Shown in pieces: positions 1-8,478 of a stretch of DNA of 27,168 bases. The notes below the pieces were generated by a model. That model was not told the origin of the DNA. It saw only the letters and a program-made list of their open reading frames with translations, and did not search any database. Where the stretch lies: contig CAYRYZ010000020.1 in NCBI GenBank assembly GCA_964428745.1, positions 1-27,168 on the forward strand, written 5' to 3'. The translations under genes and the position numbers were made by a program. Position 1 is the first letter of the stretch. Each line of letters starts with the position of its first letter. Source of the DNA: GCA-002713455 sp964428745 (GTDB taxonomy: Bacteria > Fidelibacterota > Marinisomatia > Marinisomatales > TCS55).

Positions 1-2
1 TA

Positions 3-308
3 GAAGCATGTAAAAATTATTATATGAATTATCTTACTGGTTTTTCAGATATAGAGTTCACTATTCTTGAGGCAATAGGTCAAGGAGATAAACTCGTAAA
101 GCATTGGAATTTTAAAGGTACACACACAGGAGATTTTTTTGGTATGCCAGCTTCTGGAAATAAGTTGAACCTATCAGGTACTACACTTGTAACAATGAAA
201 GATGGTAAGATTGCTAAAGAACAAGATTTTTTTGATGTAATGTCTATGGTATCACAACTAACAGCTGGGGATGTAAATGCTGATGGAACAAAACCTGGAG
301 TAAATTAA
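3..308 (+). CDS. SnoaL-like / NTF2-fold protein, 3' end only (5' truncated by window edge)
   Basis: The reading frame is open from the first bases of the window (codons for EACKNYY precede the first Met at 24), so this is the C-terminal ~100 residues of a longer protein. The pattern of a buried strand, then HWNFKGTHTGDFFGMPASG, then a hydrophobic strand and MKDGKIAKEQDFFD is characteristic of the SnoaL-like polyketide cyclase / ester cyclase branch of the NTF2-like superfamily, small alpha+beta barrel proteins of varied or unknown substrate. No specific reaction can be assigned. Its stop codon (306-308) overlaps the stop of the converging minus-strand gene by 4 bases. Confidence 0.8.
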   Translation, partial: EACKNYYMNYLTGFSDIEFTILEAIGQGDKLVKHWNFKGTHTGDFFGMPASGNKLNLSGTTLVTMKDGKIAKEQDFFDVMSMVSQLTAGDVNADGTKPGVN

Positions 309-1018
309 TTTCCAATTGCCAGATTAATCTCACTTTCTAAATCATCAAGATTAATCATATACATTTGTAAAATAGATATTTTGTATTCTAGATATCTTTT
401 AAGCATAACGAGTTTGGCTTTTAATTTATCATCACTATTAATTGCATCATTTAAGATCTCTGAATAACGATTAATAGATATCTTAGCATTATCCCTTGCT
501 AAAATTACATCAGGGTGATTTATTGTAAGAAAAGGAAGGAAACTTTGCTTTAATTGTTTTTCATGCTCAACTGCTGTTTCAATGTATGAGAATGATGTAT
601 TATGTAACCGACTTAGGAACTCTTTAACTTTATCAGAATTAACATACTTAAGATCTCCGGAATTAATTATTGAATAGTATCTATTTAAAGGAGGATCAAA
701 AACTCTATAAAGAACCATGAATGTCTCAATTCTGATCTTACTAGTTGTAATCTTTAAAATAGATTTAATATCAAAACTTCTATTATTAGGATATAGGAAT
801 TCATTTAACAAGCTAATATCCATCTCCCATGTTTTTTTTATTCCATCACAGTAATATTTAATCTCATTATTTTCCATTTGAAGGCTGGTCAATACCTTAA
901 TTCTTTCTTTCTCATTTTGATTATCAATGGATAATTCATTCAACCAGAATGAAACTGTTATACCCAATATAATCACCACAAATTCGATTGAATATTTTAT
1001 AAGATATTTTTTTATCAT
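305..1018 (-). CDS. Membrane-anchored DUF6090-like protein of unknown function
   Basis: This 237-residue protein has one N-terminal transmembrane segment at about residues 10-28, followed by a charged, helix-rich soluble part. The anchor followed by FWLNELSIDNQNEKERI resembles the start of DUF6090 proteins, common in Bacteroidota, where an EIxLVxxGIxxAxxxNxWNE-like anchor leads into a helical domain. I call it DUF6090-like only from that N-terminal pattern. There is no catalytic motif. It starts with ATG, 30 bases downstream of the lipoprotein gene on the same strand, so it may be the last gene of the pepA operon. It ends tail-to-tail with the SnoaL-like gene. Confidence 0.7.
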   Translation of the reverse strand: MIKKYLIKYSIEFVVIILGITVSFWLNELSIDNQNEKERIKVLTSLQMENNEIKYYCDGIKKTWEMDISLLNEFLYPNNRSFDIKSILKITTSKIRIETFMVLYRVFDPPLNRYYSIINSGDLKYVNSDKVKEFLSRLHNTSFSYIETAVEHEKQLKQSFLPFLTINHPDVILARDNAKISINRYSEILNDAINSDDKLKAKLVMLKRYLEYKISILQMYMINLDDLESEINLAIGN

Positions 1019-1048
1019 TTTATGAATGAAAAAATTGTATCACGGTAA

Positions 1049-1456
1049 TCATTTAACCGTAACACTCCAATCAAGTATTCCAGTAAAATTTTTGGTTATA
1101 ATCATGGCTTTCTTTGGTTGGGTACTTGCTGCAGTATTTAATTCAGCAATATCACCGATTATTGAATATTTGTAGATCTCTCCTCCACTATTATCTTCCA
1201 ATTTAATCAAAGTAGTATCGTTACCTTTGGTTTCGGTTACAATTAAACTTGAAGCAAGATTTTGGCCTTCTGGCAAATTGAAGGATAATTCTATTGTATT
1301 GTCTGAACTATAATTGTCTGCTCTCAAAATAAAAGAAAAAGCAGACGTCGTATTAATAATTGCAGGCATATTTTTTACAAGACCATGATCTGCTTCTGAA
1401 GGTCCAACACATCCAATAAAAAGCGTAGTGACAATAATTAAAAATACATTTTTCAT
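1049..1456 (-). CDS. Small putative lipoprotein
   Basis: This is a 135-residue protein with a lysine, a hydrophobic stretch and a lipobox-like FIGC ending at Cys16, so it is probably lipidated and held in the inner or outer membrane. Position -3 of the lipobox is Phe rather than the usual Leu, which lowers certainty a little. The mature part is short and beta-rich with no motif that I recognise. Its ATG overlaps the rmuC stop in an ATGA arrangement (1453-1456), implying translational coupling with the upstream genes. The function is unknown. Confidence 0.75.
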   Translation of the reverse strand: MKNVFLIIVTTLFIGCVGPSEADHGLVKNMPAIINTTSAFSFILRADNYSSDNTIELSFNLPEGQNLASSLIVTETKGNDTTLIKLEDNSGGEIYKYSIIGDIAELNTAASTQPKKAMIITKNFTGILDWSVTVK

Positions 1457-2550
1457 TCGCTCAATTTTTCTTGATCATCTAATTGACCTAATTGAAGTTC
1501 ATTAATTTTATCCATTGGCTTTTCTAATTGATTTTTTCTTGTAGAGACTAATTTCTCAAAATGACTTTGTACTGTTCCAATTGTGTTACCCAGCTTATCC
1601 ATTTGTGCTAAAAATTCATTCCACTGTTTTCTAAATACACCCATTAGCTGCTGTACTTCACTTGCTTTTTGTTCCATAGAAAAATTTGATACAGATTGAC
1701 GAATTAATGAAAGAACCGCATATAGAGTCACGGGAGAGCAGAGTAAAACTTTTTTCGATAATGAAAAATCAATTATATCTCTGTCCTCTTGGTTGAGAAA
1801 TGCATAAATACTTTCATTGGGGATGAACATCAAAACATAGTCCACGGTACCTGACTCAGGATCAATATATGTACGCTTTTCTATAGATTTAATATGATTT
1901 CTAACATCTCTCAAGAAAGCTTTTTTCTCTTTCTCTTGCTCATTATCATTATCAGTATCTAAAAACTTTTCATAATGTGTTAATGGAAATTTGACATCCA
2001 TATTTATACATTTTTGATCAGGCAGCATGAAAGTAAAGTCAGGACGACCCTCATCCATTTGAGATTGCTTTTCAAAATTAATACCTTCTATCAATCCCAT
2101 AAAATTGAGAATATCTTCTACCATCTTTTCACCCCACTGCCCCCTAGCTTGAGAGCTGGATAAAACACGTGACAGTTTGGTTGTGGTATCAGCTAAATCT
2201 CCAATGCCTTTTTGTGATGTTTCAACCTGACCTTTTAACTCGTTAGTTGATTTATCCAAACCTTCTAATTTCTTTTTCATTTCAACTAAAGATTGATCAA
2301 TTAATTCTTTTTTTTGTTCTAGTTGACCATCAGATGATTTAACCAATTCAGAAAATTTGTTTTCAGCGAGCTTAAGGAATGTTTCCAGATTTTGATCCAA
2401 TGCTTGTTTTGAAAGATTCCCAAATTCTGCTTTTAATTGTTCCTGATTAGATTGGACAGAATCAATCTCTTTTTGACGGATTAACCAAATAATTAAACCA
2501 CCCAAAAGGAATCCAAATAAAAATAAAATGATACCTATTGTCAGACTCAC
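1453..2550 (-). CDS. rmuC: RmuC family DNA recombination protein
   Basis: RmuC-family protein, 365 residues. It has an N-terminal membrane anchor (about 4-24), a long coiled-coil region (about 27-130) and then the conserved RmuC domain beginning RGQWGE (136-141). The domain has a PD-(D/E)xK nuclease-like pattern: RPDF at 169-172 and DVK at 185-187. In E. coli RmuC limits inversion at short inverted repeats and is thought to be a membrane-tethered nuclease; the exact reaction is not settled. The start is GTG, with its G overlapping the TAG stop of the HD-domain gene (1-base overlap), which supports coupled translation. Its 3' end overlaps the lipoprotein start. Confidence 0.92.
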   Translation of the reverse strand: MSLTIGIILFLFGFLLGGLIIWLIRQKEIDSVQSNQEQLKAEFGNLSKQALDQNLETFLKLAENKFSELVKSSDGQLEQKKELIDQSLVEMKKKLEGLDKSTNELKGQVETSQKGIGDLADTTTKLSRVLSSSQARGQWGEKMVEDILNFMGLIEGINFEKQSQMDEGRPDFTFMLPDQKCINMDVKFPLTHYEKFLDTDNDNEQEKEKKAFLRDVRNHIKSIEKRTYIDPESGTVDYVLMFIPNESIYAFLNQEDRDIIDFSLSKKVLLCSPVTLYAVLSLIRQSVSNFSMEQKASEVQQLMGVFRKQWNEFLAQMDKLGNTIGTVQSHFEKLVSTRKNQLEKPMDKINELQLGQLDDQEKLSE

Positions 2551-3128
2551 TATTCTGTTTCTCCCTTCAATCCTAACTCTTCTGCTTTTTCAGCAAGTGC
2601 ATCAATAACAAATTGAATATGTTCAGTTAAATCTACACCCAATTCTTCAACACTTTGAAAAATATCTTCTCTTAATACAGAGGCAGCAAATGATTTTTGT
2701 TTCAATTTCTTTATTACAGATTTCGGCTTCACCTCAAAGATAGATTTTGAGGGACGAACATATGTTACAGCAAAAATAAACCCGGTTAATTCATCTACAG
2801 CAAATAAAGCTTTAGCCATATCTGTTTCTCTTGATACACCGGTATAAGTCGCATGACCCATAATCGCCTGAGTAATCGATTCTGGATAACCTTTCGATTT
2901 AAGTATCTCATTACCTTTATAAGGGTGTTCTTCAATAGTTGGATTCATTTCATAATCAAAATCGTGCATGAGACCTGTTATACCCCATTCATTAGGATCT
3001 CCATTATATTTCACTGCCATTTTTCTCATGGCCTGCTCAACTCCCAGTGCATGACGACGGAGACTATCCGTTTTGGTGTATTCATAGAGTAATTTCATTG
3101 ATTCTTCTCTTAAAGGATAATCCGACAT
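2550..3128 (-). CDS. HD-domain (HDIG-type) phosphohydrolase-like protein
   Basis: A 192-residue single-domain protein carrying the HD superfamily metal-binding set: His26 (RRHALGVE), His55-Asp56 (LMHDFD), His68 and His92 and Asp112 (AVDELTGF). Such proteins hydrolyse phosphate esters or nucleotides, but the substrate cannot be read from the sequence. It is the short stand-alone HDIG type rather than a cyclic-di-GMP HD-GYP enzyme. Its ATG overlaps the pepA stop by one base (TAATG) and its own stop overlaps the rmuC start by one base, so pepA, this gene and rmuC are probably translated as a chain. Confidence 0.87.
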   Translation of the reverse strand: MSDYPLREESMKLLYEYTKTDSLRRHALGVEQAMRKMAVKYNGDPNEWGITGLMHDFDYEMNPTIEEHPYKGNEILKSKGYPESITQAIMGHATYTGVSRETDMAKALFAVDELTGFIFAVTYVRPSKSIFEVKPKSVIKKLKQKSFAASVLREDIFQSVEELGVDLTEHIQFVIDALAEKAEELGLKGETE

Positions 3129-4597
3129 TAGATACCTATTAAGTCTACCACCAAACGAATCATTTCACCTGTTGCTAATCCATTGTTTTGATAAGGAAGA
3201 TCTTTATTGCCCCAGGCTGATCCGGCAATATCGAAATGGCACCAAGGTATATCTTCTTGAACAAATGAATTCAGAAATGCACCTCCAGCAATAGAGCCAG
3301 CTTGTCCTGGGGCACCTAAATTTTTAACATCTGCAATCTTTGATTTTACTTGATCTAAATATTCTGTCCAAAGTGGGAATTCCCATACTTTTTCACCTGT
3401 AATCTTTGATGAAGATTTAATTTTTTCAATTAAGGATTCATCTGTTCCCATTATCCCAGTTGCAACATGTCCTAATGCAACAACGACCGCGCCTGTAAGA
3501 GTAGCAAAGTCTAAAATAAATTCAGGATCATAGTGTTTAGATGCATAAGATAATGCATCAGCCAAGATTAGCCTTCCTTCAGCATCAGTATTTAAGACTT
3601 CAATTGTTTTTCCATTATATGCGTTGAGGATATCGCCAGGCCGATATGCTTTATCTCCACTCATATTTTCTGTTGATGGAATAATACCTACAACATTCAT
3701 TTTTGGCTTCAACTCTGAAATGGTTTTCATAACACCTAGAACGACACCGGCACCACACATATCATATTTCATCTCATCCATTTTAGATGCTGGTTTGATA
3801 GAAATCCCTCCACTATCAAATGTCAAACCTTTACCAACCAGGATTTTTGGCTTTTGGGATTTTGCCCCCCCCATATATTCGATGATTATAAACTTAGGCG
3901 GAATTTCTGTTCCAGAGGCAACGCCAGATAGTGCCCCCATACCCATTTTAGTAAACTCATCTCTTTCAAAAACAGTTACTTTCATATTAGCAGATTTTCC
4001 AATTGATTTTGCATTCTCTGCTAAATGAGCTGGAGTGGCAACATTCCCCGGCCTGTTTTCTATATCTCGTGCCAGACAAACTGCATTAGCAATCGTAAAA
4101 CCTTTTAATATAGCTTTTTTACTGCCGCCAATAACTATAGCAGAATTCATTTCAAAGGGATCTTCTTCTATCGTTTTGAATTCATTGAATTGATAACTGC
4201 CAAGGACTAAACCTTCAGCAACAGCTTGAGATATATAACTATCTTTAGCATCTTTAGGAATTAACAAACTTACAGAACTCACCTTATGTGTGATGCATAA
4301 TTTTGATACACCAGCAGCACCTTTACGCAGTATTTCAGAATTCAATTCGCCCTGCTTACCTAATCCAAATACAAAAGCAATTGTCCCTTTCTTCCCTACA
4401 ACAGTTTTAACCTCACCAATTTTACCTTTAATTAGATTTGCAGATAACACATTAGAAATTCCTCTTCCCAATTCACGATTAACACCTTGAAGTTGACGTG
4501 ATAGTTTTAAATTATCGTAGATTCCCACGGCTATAGCATTTGTTTTATTTTTGCGCCAATCACCTGAGGCATGTTTAACATTAGAAAGATGTGACAT
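3128..4597 (-). CDS. pepA: Leucyl aminopeptidase (M17 family, PepA-type)
   Basis: A 489-residue cytoplasmic M17 aminopeptidase that removes N-terminal residues from peptides using two metal ions. The catalytic C-terminal half is intact: Lys256 and Asp261 in VGKGLTFDSGG, Asp279 in YDMCGAG, and Asp338 and Glu340 in the family signature NTDAEGRL. The spacing of these residues (5, 18, 59, 2) equals that of the E. coli PepA ligands as I recall them (K270, D275, D293, D352, E354). The start is ATG with AAGGA five bases upstream. It is the first gene of the minus-strand operon, and the divergent intergenic region to the cupin gene must hold its promoter. The family can also bind DNA in E. coli; nothing here tests that. 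Confidence 0.95.
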   Translation of the reverse strand: MSHLSNVKHASGDWRKNKTNAIAVGIYDNLKLSRQLQGVNRELGRGISNVLSANLIKGKIGEVKTVVGKKGTIAFVFGLGKQGELNSEILRKGAAGVSKLCITHKVSSVSLLIPKDAKDSYISQAVAEGLVLGSYQFNEFKTIEEDPFEMNSAIVIGGSKKAILKGFTIANAVCLARDIENRPGNVATPAHLAENAKSIGKSANMKVTVFERDEFTKMGMGALSGVASGTEIPPKFIIIEYMGGAKSQKPKILVGKGLTFDSGGISIKPASKMDEMKYDMCGAGVVLGVMKTISELKPKMNVVGIIPSTENMSGDKAYRPGDILNAYNGKTIEVLNTDAEGRLILADALSYASKHYDPEFILDFATLTGAVVVALGHVATGIMGTDESLIEKIKSSSKITGEKVWEFPLWTEYLDQVKSKIADVKNLGAPGQAGSIAGGAFLNSFVQEDIPWCHFDIAGSAWGNKDLPYQNNGLATGEMIRLVVDLIGI

Positions 4598-4731
4598 AAT
4601 ATTCCTTATTTGTATTGATTTAAGCTTTAAGTAACATTAAAATTACTATTTTCAATTATATTTTCAAATAATGCAATAAATAAATTAACTTAATAACTAT
4701 TAATGATCATAATTAAAGGAAAAATAACAAA
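4598..4731. promoter_or_regulatory. Divergent promoter region between pepA operon and cupin gene
   Basis: This is a 134-base AT-rich gap from which genes leave in both directions, so it must contain both promoters. On the minus strand a perfect TATAAT lies at 4660-4655, about 60 bases from the pepA ATG, but no convincing -35 box stands 16-18 bases upstream. On the plus strand an AAAGGA ribosome-binding site (4715-4720) precedes the cupin ATG. I see no operator-like palindrome. Confidence 0.45.
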
Positions 4732-5100
4732 ATGATTTATAATCCAATAAATTTAGATAAGAAATTCAAGAAATTTTCCGATTACTGGTCTCCAAAAGTT
4801 ATTGGTGAAATGAACAATTATCAATTTAAACTAGCTAAAGTTCAAGGAGAGTTCATTTGGCACCAACATTTGGATACGGATGAAACATTTTTTGTAATTG
4901 AAGGACAATTGACAATAGAATTTAAAGATGGTAGGGTTGATATTGGCCAGGGTGAAATGTATGTCGTCCCCAAAGGTGTAGAACATAAACCAATGGCGAC
5001 CAAAGAATGTCACATTATGATCATTGAGCCCAAGGGAGTAACAAATACAGGAAATAAAATGGATAGTAAATTAAAAGCAGATAACGATGTATGGATATAA
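4732..5100 (+). CDS. Small single-domain cupin protein
   Basis: A 122-residue stand-alone cupin. The first cupin motif shows His44, His46, Glu51 and Gly58 (HQHLDTDETFFVIEG). The second shows the PKGVEH pattern with His85. These are the usual metal ligands, so a metal-binding beta-barrel is likely. It resembles the mannose-6-phosphate-isomerase-like small cupins whose substrate is usually unknown. It is a monocistronic plus-strand gene, divergent from pepA and convergent with acs, with 21 bases between the stops. No reaction is assigned. Confidence 0.87.
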   Translation: MIYNPINLDKKFKKFSDYWSPKVIGEMNNYQFKLAKVQGEFIWHQHLDTDETFFVIEGQLTIEFKDGRVDIGQGEMYVVPKGVEHKPMATKECHIMIIEPKGVTNTGNKMDSKLKADNDVWI

Positions 5101-5121
5101 TACATTTATTTGTTTTAACAC

Positions 5122-7059
5122 CTAATTTGAGCCACCGATAAGACTCTCAACCACACTAGGATCAGCTAGTGTTGATGTATCACCCATATTCTCAAAATCT
5201 CCTTCAGCGATTTTCCTTAATATTCGTCTCATTATTTTTCCAGATCGCGTTTTAGGTAAAGCTGGAGAAAATTGTATTTTATCTGGCTTTGCATGAGGGC
5301 CAATTTCTTCAGCAACTTTTTTGTTAATACTATCTTTAATATCATCACTTGACTCTACTCCAGTCATAAGCGTAACGAAGGCAAAAATCCCCTGCCCTTT
5401 AATATCATGAGGAAAGCCTACTACCGCAGCTTCAGCAACTCCTTCTGTCTTTCCAATGCCTCCTTCAACTTCTGCCGTCCCAATTCGATGACCTGATACA
5501 TTTAAAACGTCATCTACTCTCCCTGTAATCCAATAATATCCATCTTTATCTCGTTTTGCACCATCTCCAGTAAAATAATATCCTGGAAATTGTGAAAAAT
5601 AAGTATCCATAAAACGTTGATGATCTCCATATACTGTGCGCATCTGCCCAGGCCATGATGATTTTATGGCTAATAAGCCTGAAACATCATTGCCTTCAAT
5701 CTCATCTCCTTTCTCTGTCAAAAGGACGGGCTCAATGCCTAAAAAAGGGAATGTTGCTGAGCCTGGTTTGGTGGGTGTAGCCCCAGGTAAAGGAGCTATC
5801 ATAATACCTCCTGTTTCTGTCTGCCACCATGTATCTACAATTGGGGATTTTTCTTTACCAATAATACTATGATACCACATCCATTCCGGCTCTTTTATTG
5901 GTTCGCCAACTGTACCCAACAAACGTATCGATGATAAATCATGATTTTCAACCCAACTATTGCCCTCCTTCATAAGTGCCCTTAGCGCTGTTGGAGCTGT
6001 ATAAAACAAATTAACCTTATGTTTATCTACTACATCCCAAAACCTACCATAATCTGGATAATTAGGGACGCCTTCAAACATTATTGTTGTTGCACAATTT
6101 GAAAGAGGACCATATACAATATATGAGTGACCAGTAATCCATCCAATATCAGCTGTACACCAGTAAATATCTTCAGGTTTATAATCAAAAATCATTTCAA
6201 AAGAAAAATTGGTATATAACAAATAACCACCAGTTGTATGAAGAACACCTTTGGGTTTCCCAGTTGACCCAGAAGTATATAAAATGAATAAGGGATCTTC
6301 AGAATTCATTTCAACAGGATCACATTCATCACTTGCTAAAGACATTTTATCATCCCACCAAACATCTCGATTCTTATCCATTGCTACTGGTTCCCCTGTT
6401 CGCTTTACGACTACTACATGTTTAATTGACGGGGTCTGAGAAACAGCTTTATCAGCATTACTTTTCATGGGAATATTTTTTTTAGTACCTCGAACTCCAG
6501 TGTCTTGAGTGATTAATATTTTACATGAAGAATCATTTATTCTATCTCTTAAAGAGTCAGGGCTAAAGGCTCCAAATACGACAGAGTGAACTGCTCCAAT
6601 TCTTGCGCAAGCCAACATAGCGATAGGTAATTGAGGAACCATTTGCATATATAAACATACTCTATCACCTTTTTCAACGCCGAGACTTAGAAGAACATTA
6701 GAAAATTTTTTTACTTCTTTTAGGAGATCTTTATAGGAGAAATGTTGGTCCTCTGCAGGATTGTTTCCTTCCCATATTAAAGCTATACGATCTCCATTAC
6801 CTGATTCAATATGTCTATCAAGACAGTTATAGCTCGCATTAAGACTTCCTCCTTCAAACCATTTTATATCTCCTTTAGAATAATCGAATGATCCAACAGA
6901 GTCCCATTTATTATACCAATTGAGTCGGCTAGCTTTTTCTTCCCAAAATTTATTTTGATCTTCAATAGATCGTTTATATTCTTTATAATAATGATCCATT
7001 GATTTAATATGAGCTTCATTAGATAATTTTTCTTGTGGATAAAATAATTTTTCTGACAA
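5122..7059 (-). CDS. acs: Acetyl-CoA synthetase
   Basis: A 645-residue AMP-forming acetate-CoA ligase (acetate + ATP + CoA to acetyl-CoA + AMP + PPi), the usual length for the family. Motifs seen: the phosphate loop YTSGSTGKPKG (261-271), WWQTETGG (411-418), the hinge and adenylate region YFTGDGAKRDKDGYYWITGR (495-514), and PKTRSGKIMRR with Lys608, the catalytic lysine that is acetylated in enteric Acs. The start is TTG. It is chosen because AAGGAG (7071-7066) stands six bases upstream and because translation begins MSEKLF like other Acs. It follows the SH3b-like gene by 10 bases and is the last gene of the thioesterase unit. Confidence 0.97.
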   Translation of the reverse strand: MSEKLFYPQEKLSNEAHIKSMDHYYKEYKRSIEDQNKFWEEKASRLNWYNKWDSVGSFDYSKGDIKWFEGGSLNASYNCLDRHIESGNGDRIALIWEGNNPAEDQHFSYKDLLKEVKKFSNVLLSLGVEKGDRVCLYMQMVPQLPIAMLACARIGAVHSVVFGAFSPDSLRDRINDSSCKILITQDTGVRGTKKNIPMKSNADKAVSQTPSIKHVVVVKRTGEPVAMDKNRDVWWDDKMSLASDECDPVEMNSEDPLFILYTSGSTGKPKGVLHTTGGYLLYTNFSFEMIFDYKPEDIYWCTADIGWITGHSYIVYGPLSNCATTIMFEGVPNYPDYGRFWDVVDKHKVNLFYTAPTALRALMKEGNSWVENHDLSSIRLLGTVGEPIKEPEWMWYHSIIGKEKSPIVDTWWQTETGGIMIAPLPGATPTKPGSATFPFLGIEPVLLTEKGDEIEGNDVSGLLAIKSSWPGQMRTVYGDHQRFMDTYFSQFPGYYFTGDGAKRDKDGYYWITGRVDDVLNVSGHRIGTAEVEGGIGKTEGVAEAAVVGFPHDIKGQGIFAFVTLMTGVESSDDIKDSINKKVAEEIGPHAKPDKIQFSPALPKTRSGKIMRRILRKIAEGDFENMGDTSTLADPSVVESLIGGSN

Positions 7060-7069
7060 CTATTGCTCC

Positions 7070-7978
7070 TTATTCTAAATAAACATTTTTTGAGAGGATC
7101 CATCCAGAAGAATAATTATATGAATTTTGTTTTTCTAAATAAATTCTTACACGACCATACAAACGATCTCCAGCAACTTTTGATATTGCTAACTGCTCCC
7201 CCTCATTTAATAAAAATAATACATCCGAACCATTTTCTGGACCTTTTCTAAATGGTGCAAGATCAGTTATAACTGAATAAATAGATTCTCCTTTTAAGAG
7301 ATTTAACTTCGAAAGCTTCACAGTTTTTTCAGATAATCCTTTTGGGACGATCAAACTCTCTGTCCATATCGGGAATAGGCCATTTGTATTGATTAGCATT
7401 ATAACGTCATCTTCTCTACTTCTTGAGGCTGGAACCCTGACTCTTGTATAGCCCATACTATCAGTCATAGTTGTTGTTAATACATCACCAGATTGAGTTA
7501 TTCTAATCTTGCCAAATGAAACAGGTTCACCAGTTGCCTGATCAACTATATTTAATTTTATTATATCTGATACATAAGTAACAATAAATGGGTGCAAATC
7601 AATATTGCCCTTACCTCCATTAAACATCCTATATTGCACATTGTAGTCTCCACCTAAGGGTTCTAATTTTGCTACATTGCCTAAGCTATCAGGATTCAAA
7701 ATATTTTCTGGAATCACTATTTCTAATTTTTCACCTGGGAAAAATAATTTAGTTATGTATGGTTCAGCTGGTCGATTACGGGGGTAAAGGCTTAATCGAT
7801 ATGCGGTTGGTGAAACCGTGGCAGACTTTATTTCAGCATTTATTGTAACTGAACTTGCTTCTACTCCCTTTGCAATATTCATAGAATCCTGTTGGACCGT
7901 TTCTTGTTGTGCAAAACAGTAGGTATATACCCATAATAAGAATATAAATATTTTTGATTTATTAAAGAGACTTTCCAT
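7070..7978 (-). CDS. Secreted protein with carboxypeptidase-regulatory-like and SH3b-like domains
   Basis: I place the start at the ATG at 7978 (302 residues) because it gives a clean signal peptide: ESLFNKSK, a hydrophobic core, then a CFA|QQ-like cleavage site. An in-frame ATG nine codons upstream (8005) is also possible, but it lengthens the overlap with the thioesterase gene from 17 to 44 bases. The middle (LNIVDQATGEPVSFGKIRI, then TDSMGYTRVRVP) resembles the Ig-like carboxypeptidase regulatory fold. The last ~65 residues (LAPFRKGPENGSDVLFLLNEG to SSGWILSKNVYL) look like a bacterial SH3 domain, a fold often used to bind cell wall. There is no enzyme motif. It is co-transcribed between the thioesterase and acs genes. 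Confidence 0.75.
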   Translation of the reverse strand: MESLFNKSKIFIFLLWVYTYCFAQQETVQQDSMNIAKGVEASSVTINAEIKSATVSPTAYRLSLYPRNRPAEPYITKLFFPGEKLEIVIPENILNPDSLGNVAKLEPLGGDYNVQYRMFNGGKGNIDLHPFIVTYVSDIIKLNIVDQATGEPVSFGKIRITQSGDVLTTTMTDSMGYTRVRVPASRSREDDVIMLINTNGLFPIWTESLIVPKGLSEKTVKLSKLNLLKGESIYSVITDLAPFRKGPENGSDVLFLLNEGEQLAISKVAGDRLYGRVRIYLEKQNSYNYSSGWILSKNVYLE

Positions 7979-8357
7979 GAGGCATTTTATGATATTTTCC
8001 ATCATTATCTTTTTTGACAGAAACCATTACAACTGTTGCTACACAAGCTAATCGAGGCTCTGAATTTCGACCTTCAGCATATGCCTCTACTTCTATTTTA
8101 TAGGATGTGGTTCCAATCTCAACTACTTTTGCAGTAAAATTAACCCAATCACCCAAATAAACTGGCTCCTTGAATTCAACTTGCTCTATCGTTCTCGTCA
8201 CTGCACCATCAACATCTGTACCTTTTAATAATCTATGAGAAACTTTTGCAGCCGCAAGATCAACCCAAGCAATCATTTGCCCACCAAATAAGGTTCCAAC
8301 AACATTAATATGGTCCGGCATAACAAACTGTGAATATTTTGCTGAAAATGAATGCAT
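7962..8357 (-). CDS. Acyl-CoA thioesterase, hotdog fold (YciA/BFIT-like)
   Basis: A 131-residue single hotdog-domain protein. The N-terminal pattern MPDHINVVGTLFGGQMIAWVD has Asn18, Gly25-Gly26 and Asp33, the arrangement of the acyl-CoA thioesterase branch that includes YciA and eukaryotic BFIT/ACOT enzymes. These split acyl-CoA into a free acid and CoA. Chain-length preference cannot be read. The start is ATG with AAAGGAAA about 10 bases upstream. It is the first gene of a unit with the SH3b-like protein and acs, behind a perfect TATAAT box. Pairing with acs suggests a role in balancing CoA and short-chain acids (inference). Confidence 0.9.
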   Translation of the reverse strand: MHSFSAKYSQFVMPDHINVVGTLFGGQMIAWVDLAAAKVSHRLLKGTDVDGAVTRTIEQVEFKEPVYLGDWVNFTAKVVEIGTTSYKIEVEAYAEGRNSEPRLACVATVVMVSVKKDNDGKYHKMPHGKSL

Positions 8358-8386
8358 TTAACTATTTCCTTTCGTAAAAAATATGC

Positions 8387-8416
8387 ATTATAAATTACAA
8401 TGTAAAAGCCCCGCAA
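8387..8416 (-). promoter_or_regulatory. Candidate promoter of the thioesterase-SH3b-acs unit
   Basis: On the minus strand a perfect -10 TATAAT lies at 8392-8387. A weak -35 TTGCGG (8416-8411) stands 18 bases upstream. Transcription would start near 8380, giving a leader of about 23 bases containing the AAAGGAAA ribosome-binding site. The -35 box overlaps the 3' arm of the structured element at 8404-8472, so termination of the upstream RNA and initiation here share sequence. Confidence 0.4.
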
Positions 8417-8472
8417 ATAGACTCTCGAGAAAATCTTTTTCCTCTGAAGAGCACGCCACACCTGCGAGGCTT
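8404..8472 (-). ncRNA. Unassigned structured RNA or elaborate terminator
   Basis: Read on the minus strand, AAGCCUCGCA (8472-8463) pairs over ten positions with UGCGGGGCUU (8415-8406), with a single G-U pair, and the 3' arm runs straight into UUUU. Inside the loop are a CUC-UUCA-GAG hairpin and an AGAUU/AGUCU hairpin capped by a CUCGAG-containing loop. The element is GC-rich against very AT-rich flanks. A candidate promoter (8508-8479) would start transcription at the first base of the stem. It could be a free RNA of about 70 bases or simply the terminator of the MFS gene, whose stop lies 57 bases upstream. It lacks the conserved loop of SRP RNA and is too short for a tRNA or 6S RNA. Confidence 0.45.
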
Positions 8473-8478
8473 CTTAAA

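Noticed and set aside
7979..8005. Upstream ATG (8005) as start of the SH3b-like secreted protein
   Set aside because: It adds nine residues in front of a good signal peptide and lengthens the overlap with the thioesterase gene; kept only as an alternative.
8273..8461. Minus-strand frame overlapping the thioesterase start and the structured RNA
   Set aside because: It is out of frame with the well-supported thioesterase gene, starts with GTG inside the RNA stem-loop, has no family resemblance and no ribosome-binding site.
8404..8472. Structured element as SRP RNA, tRNA or 6S RNA
   Set aside because: It lacks the GGAAGGAAGCAG-type SRP loop, is about 69 bases with no T-arm or anticodon arm of tRNA size, and is far too short for 6S RNA.
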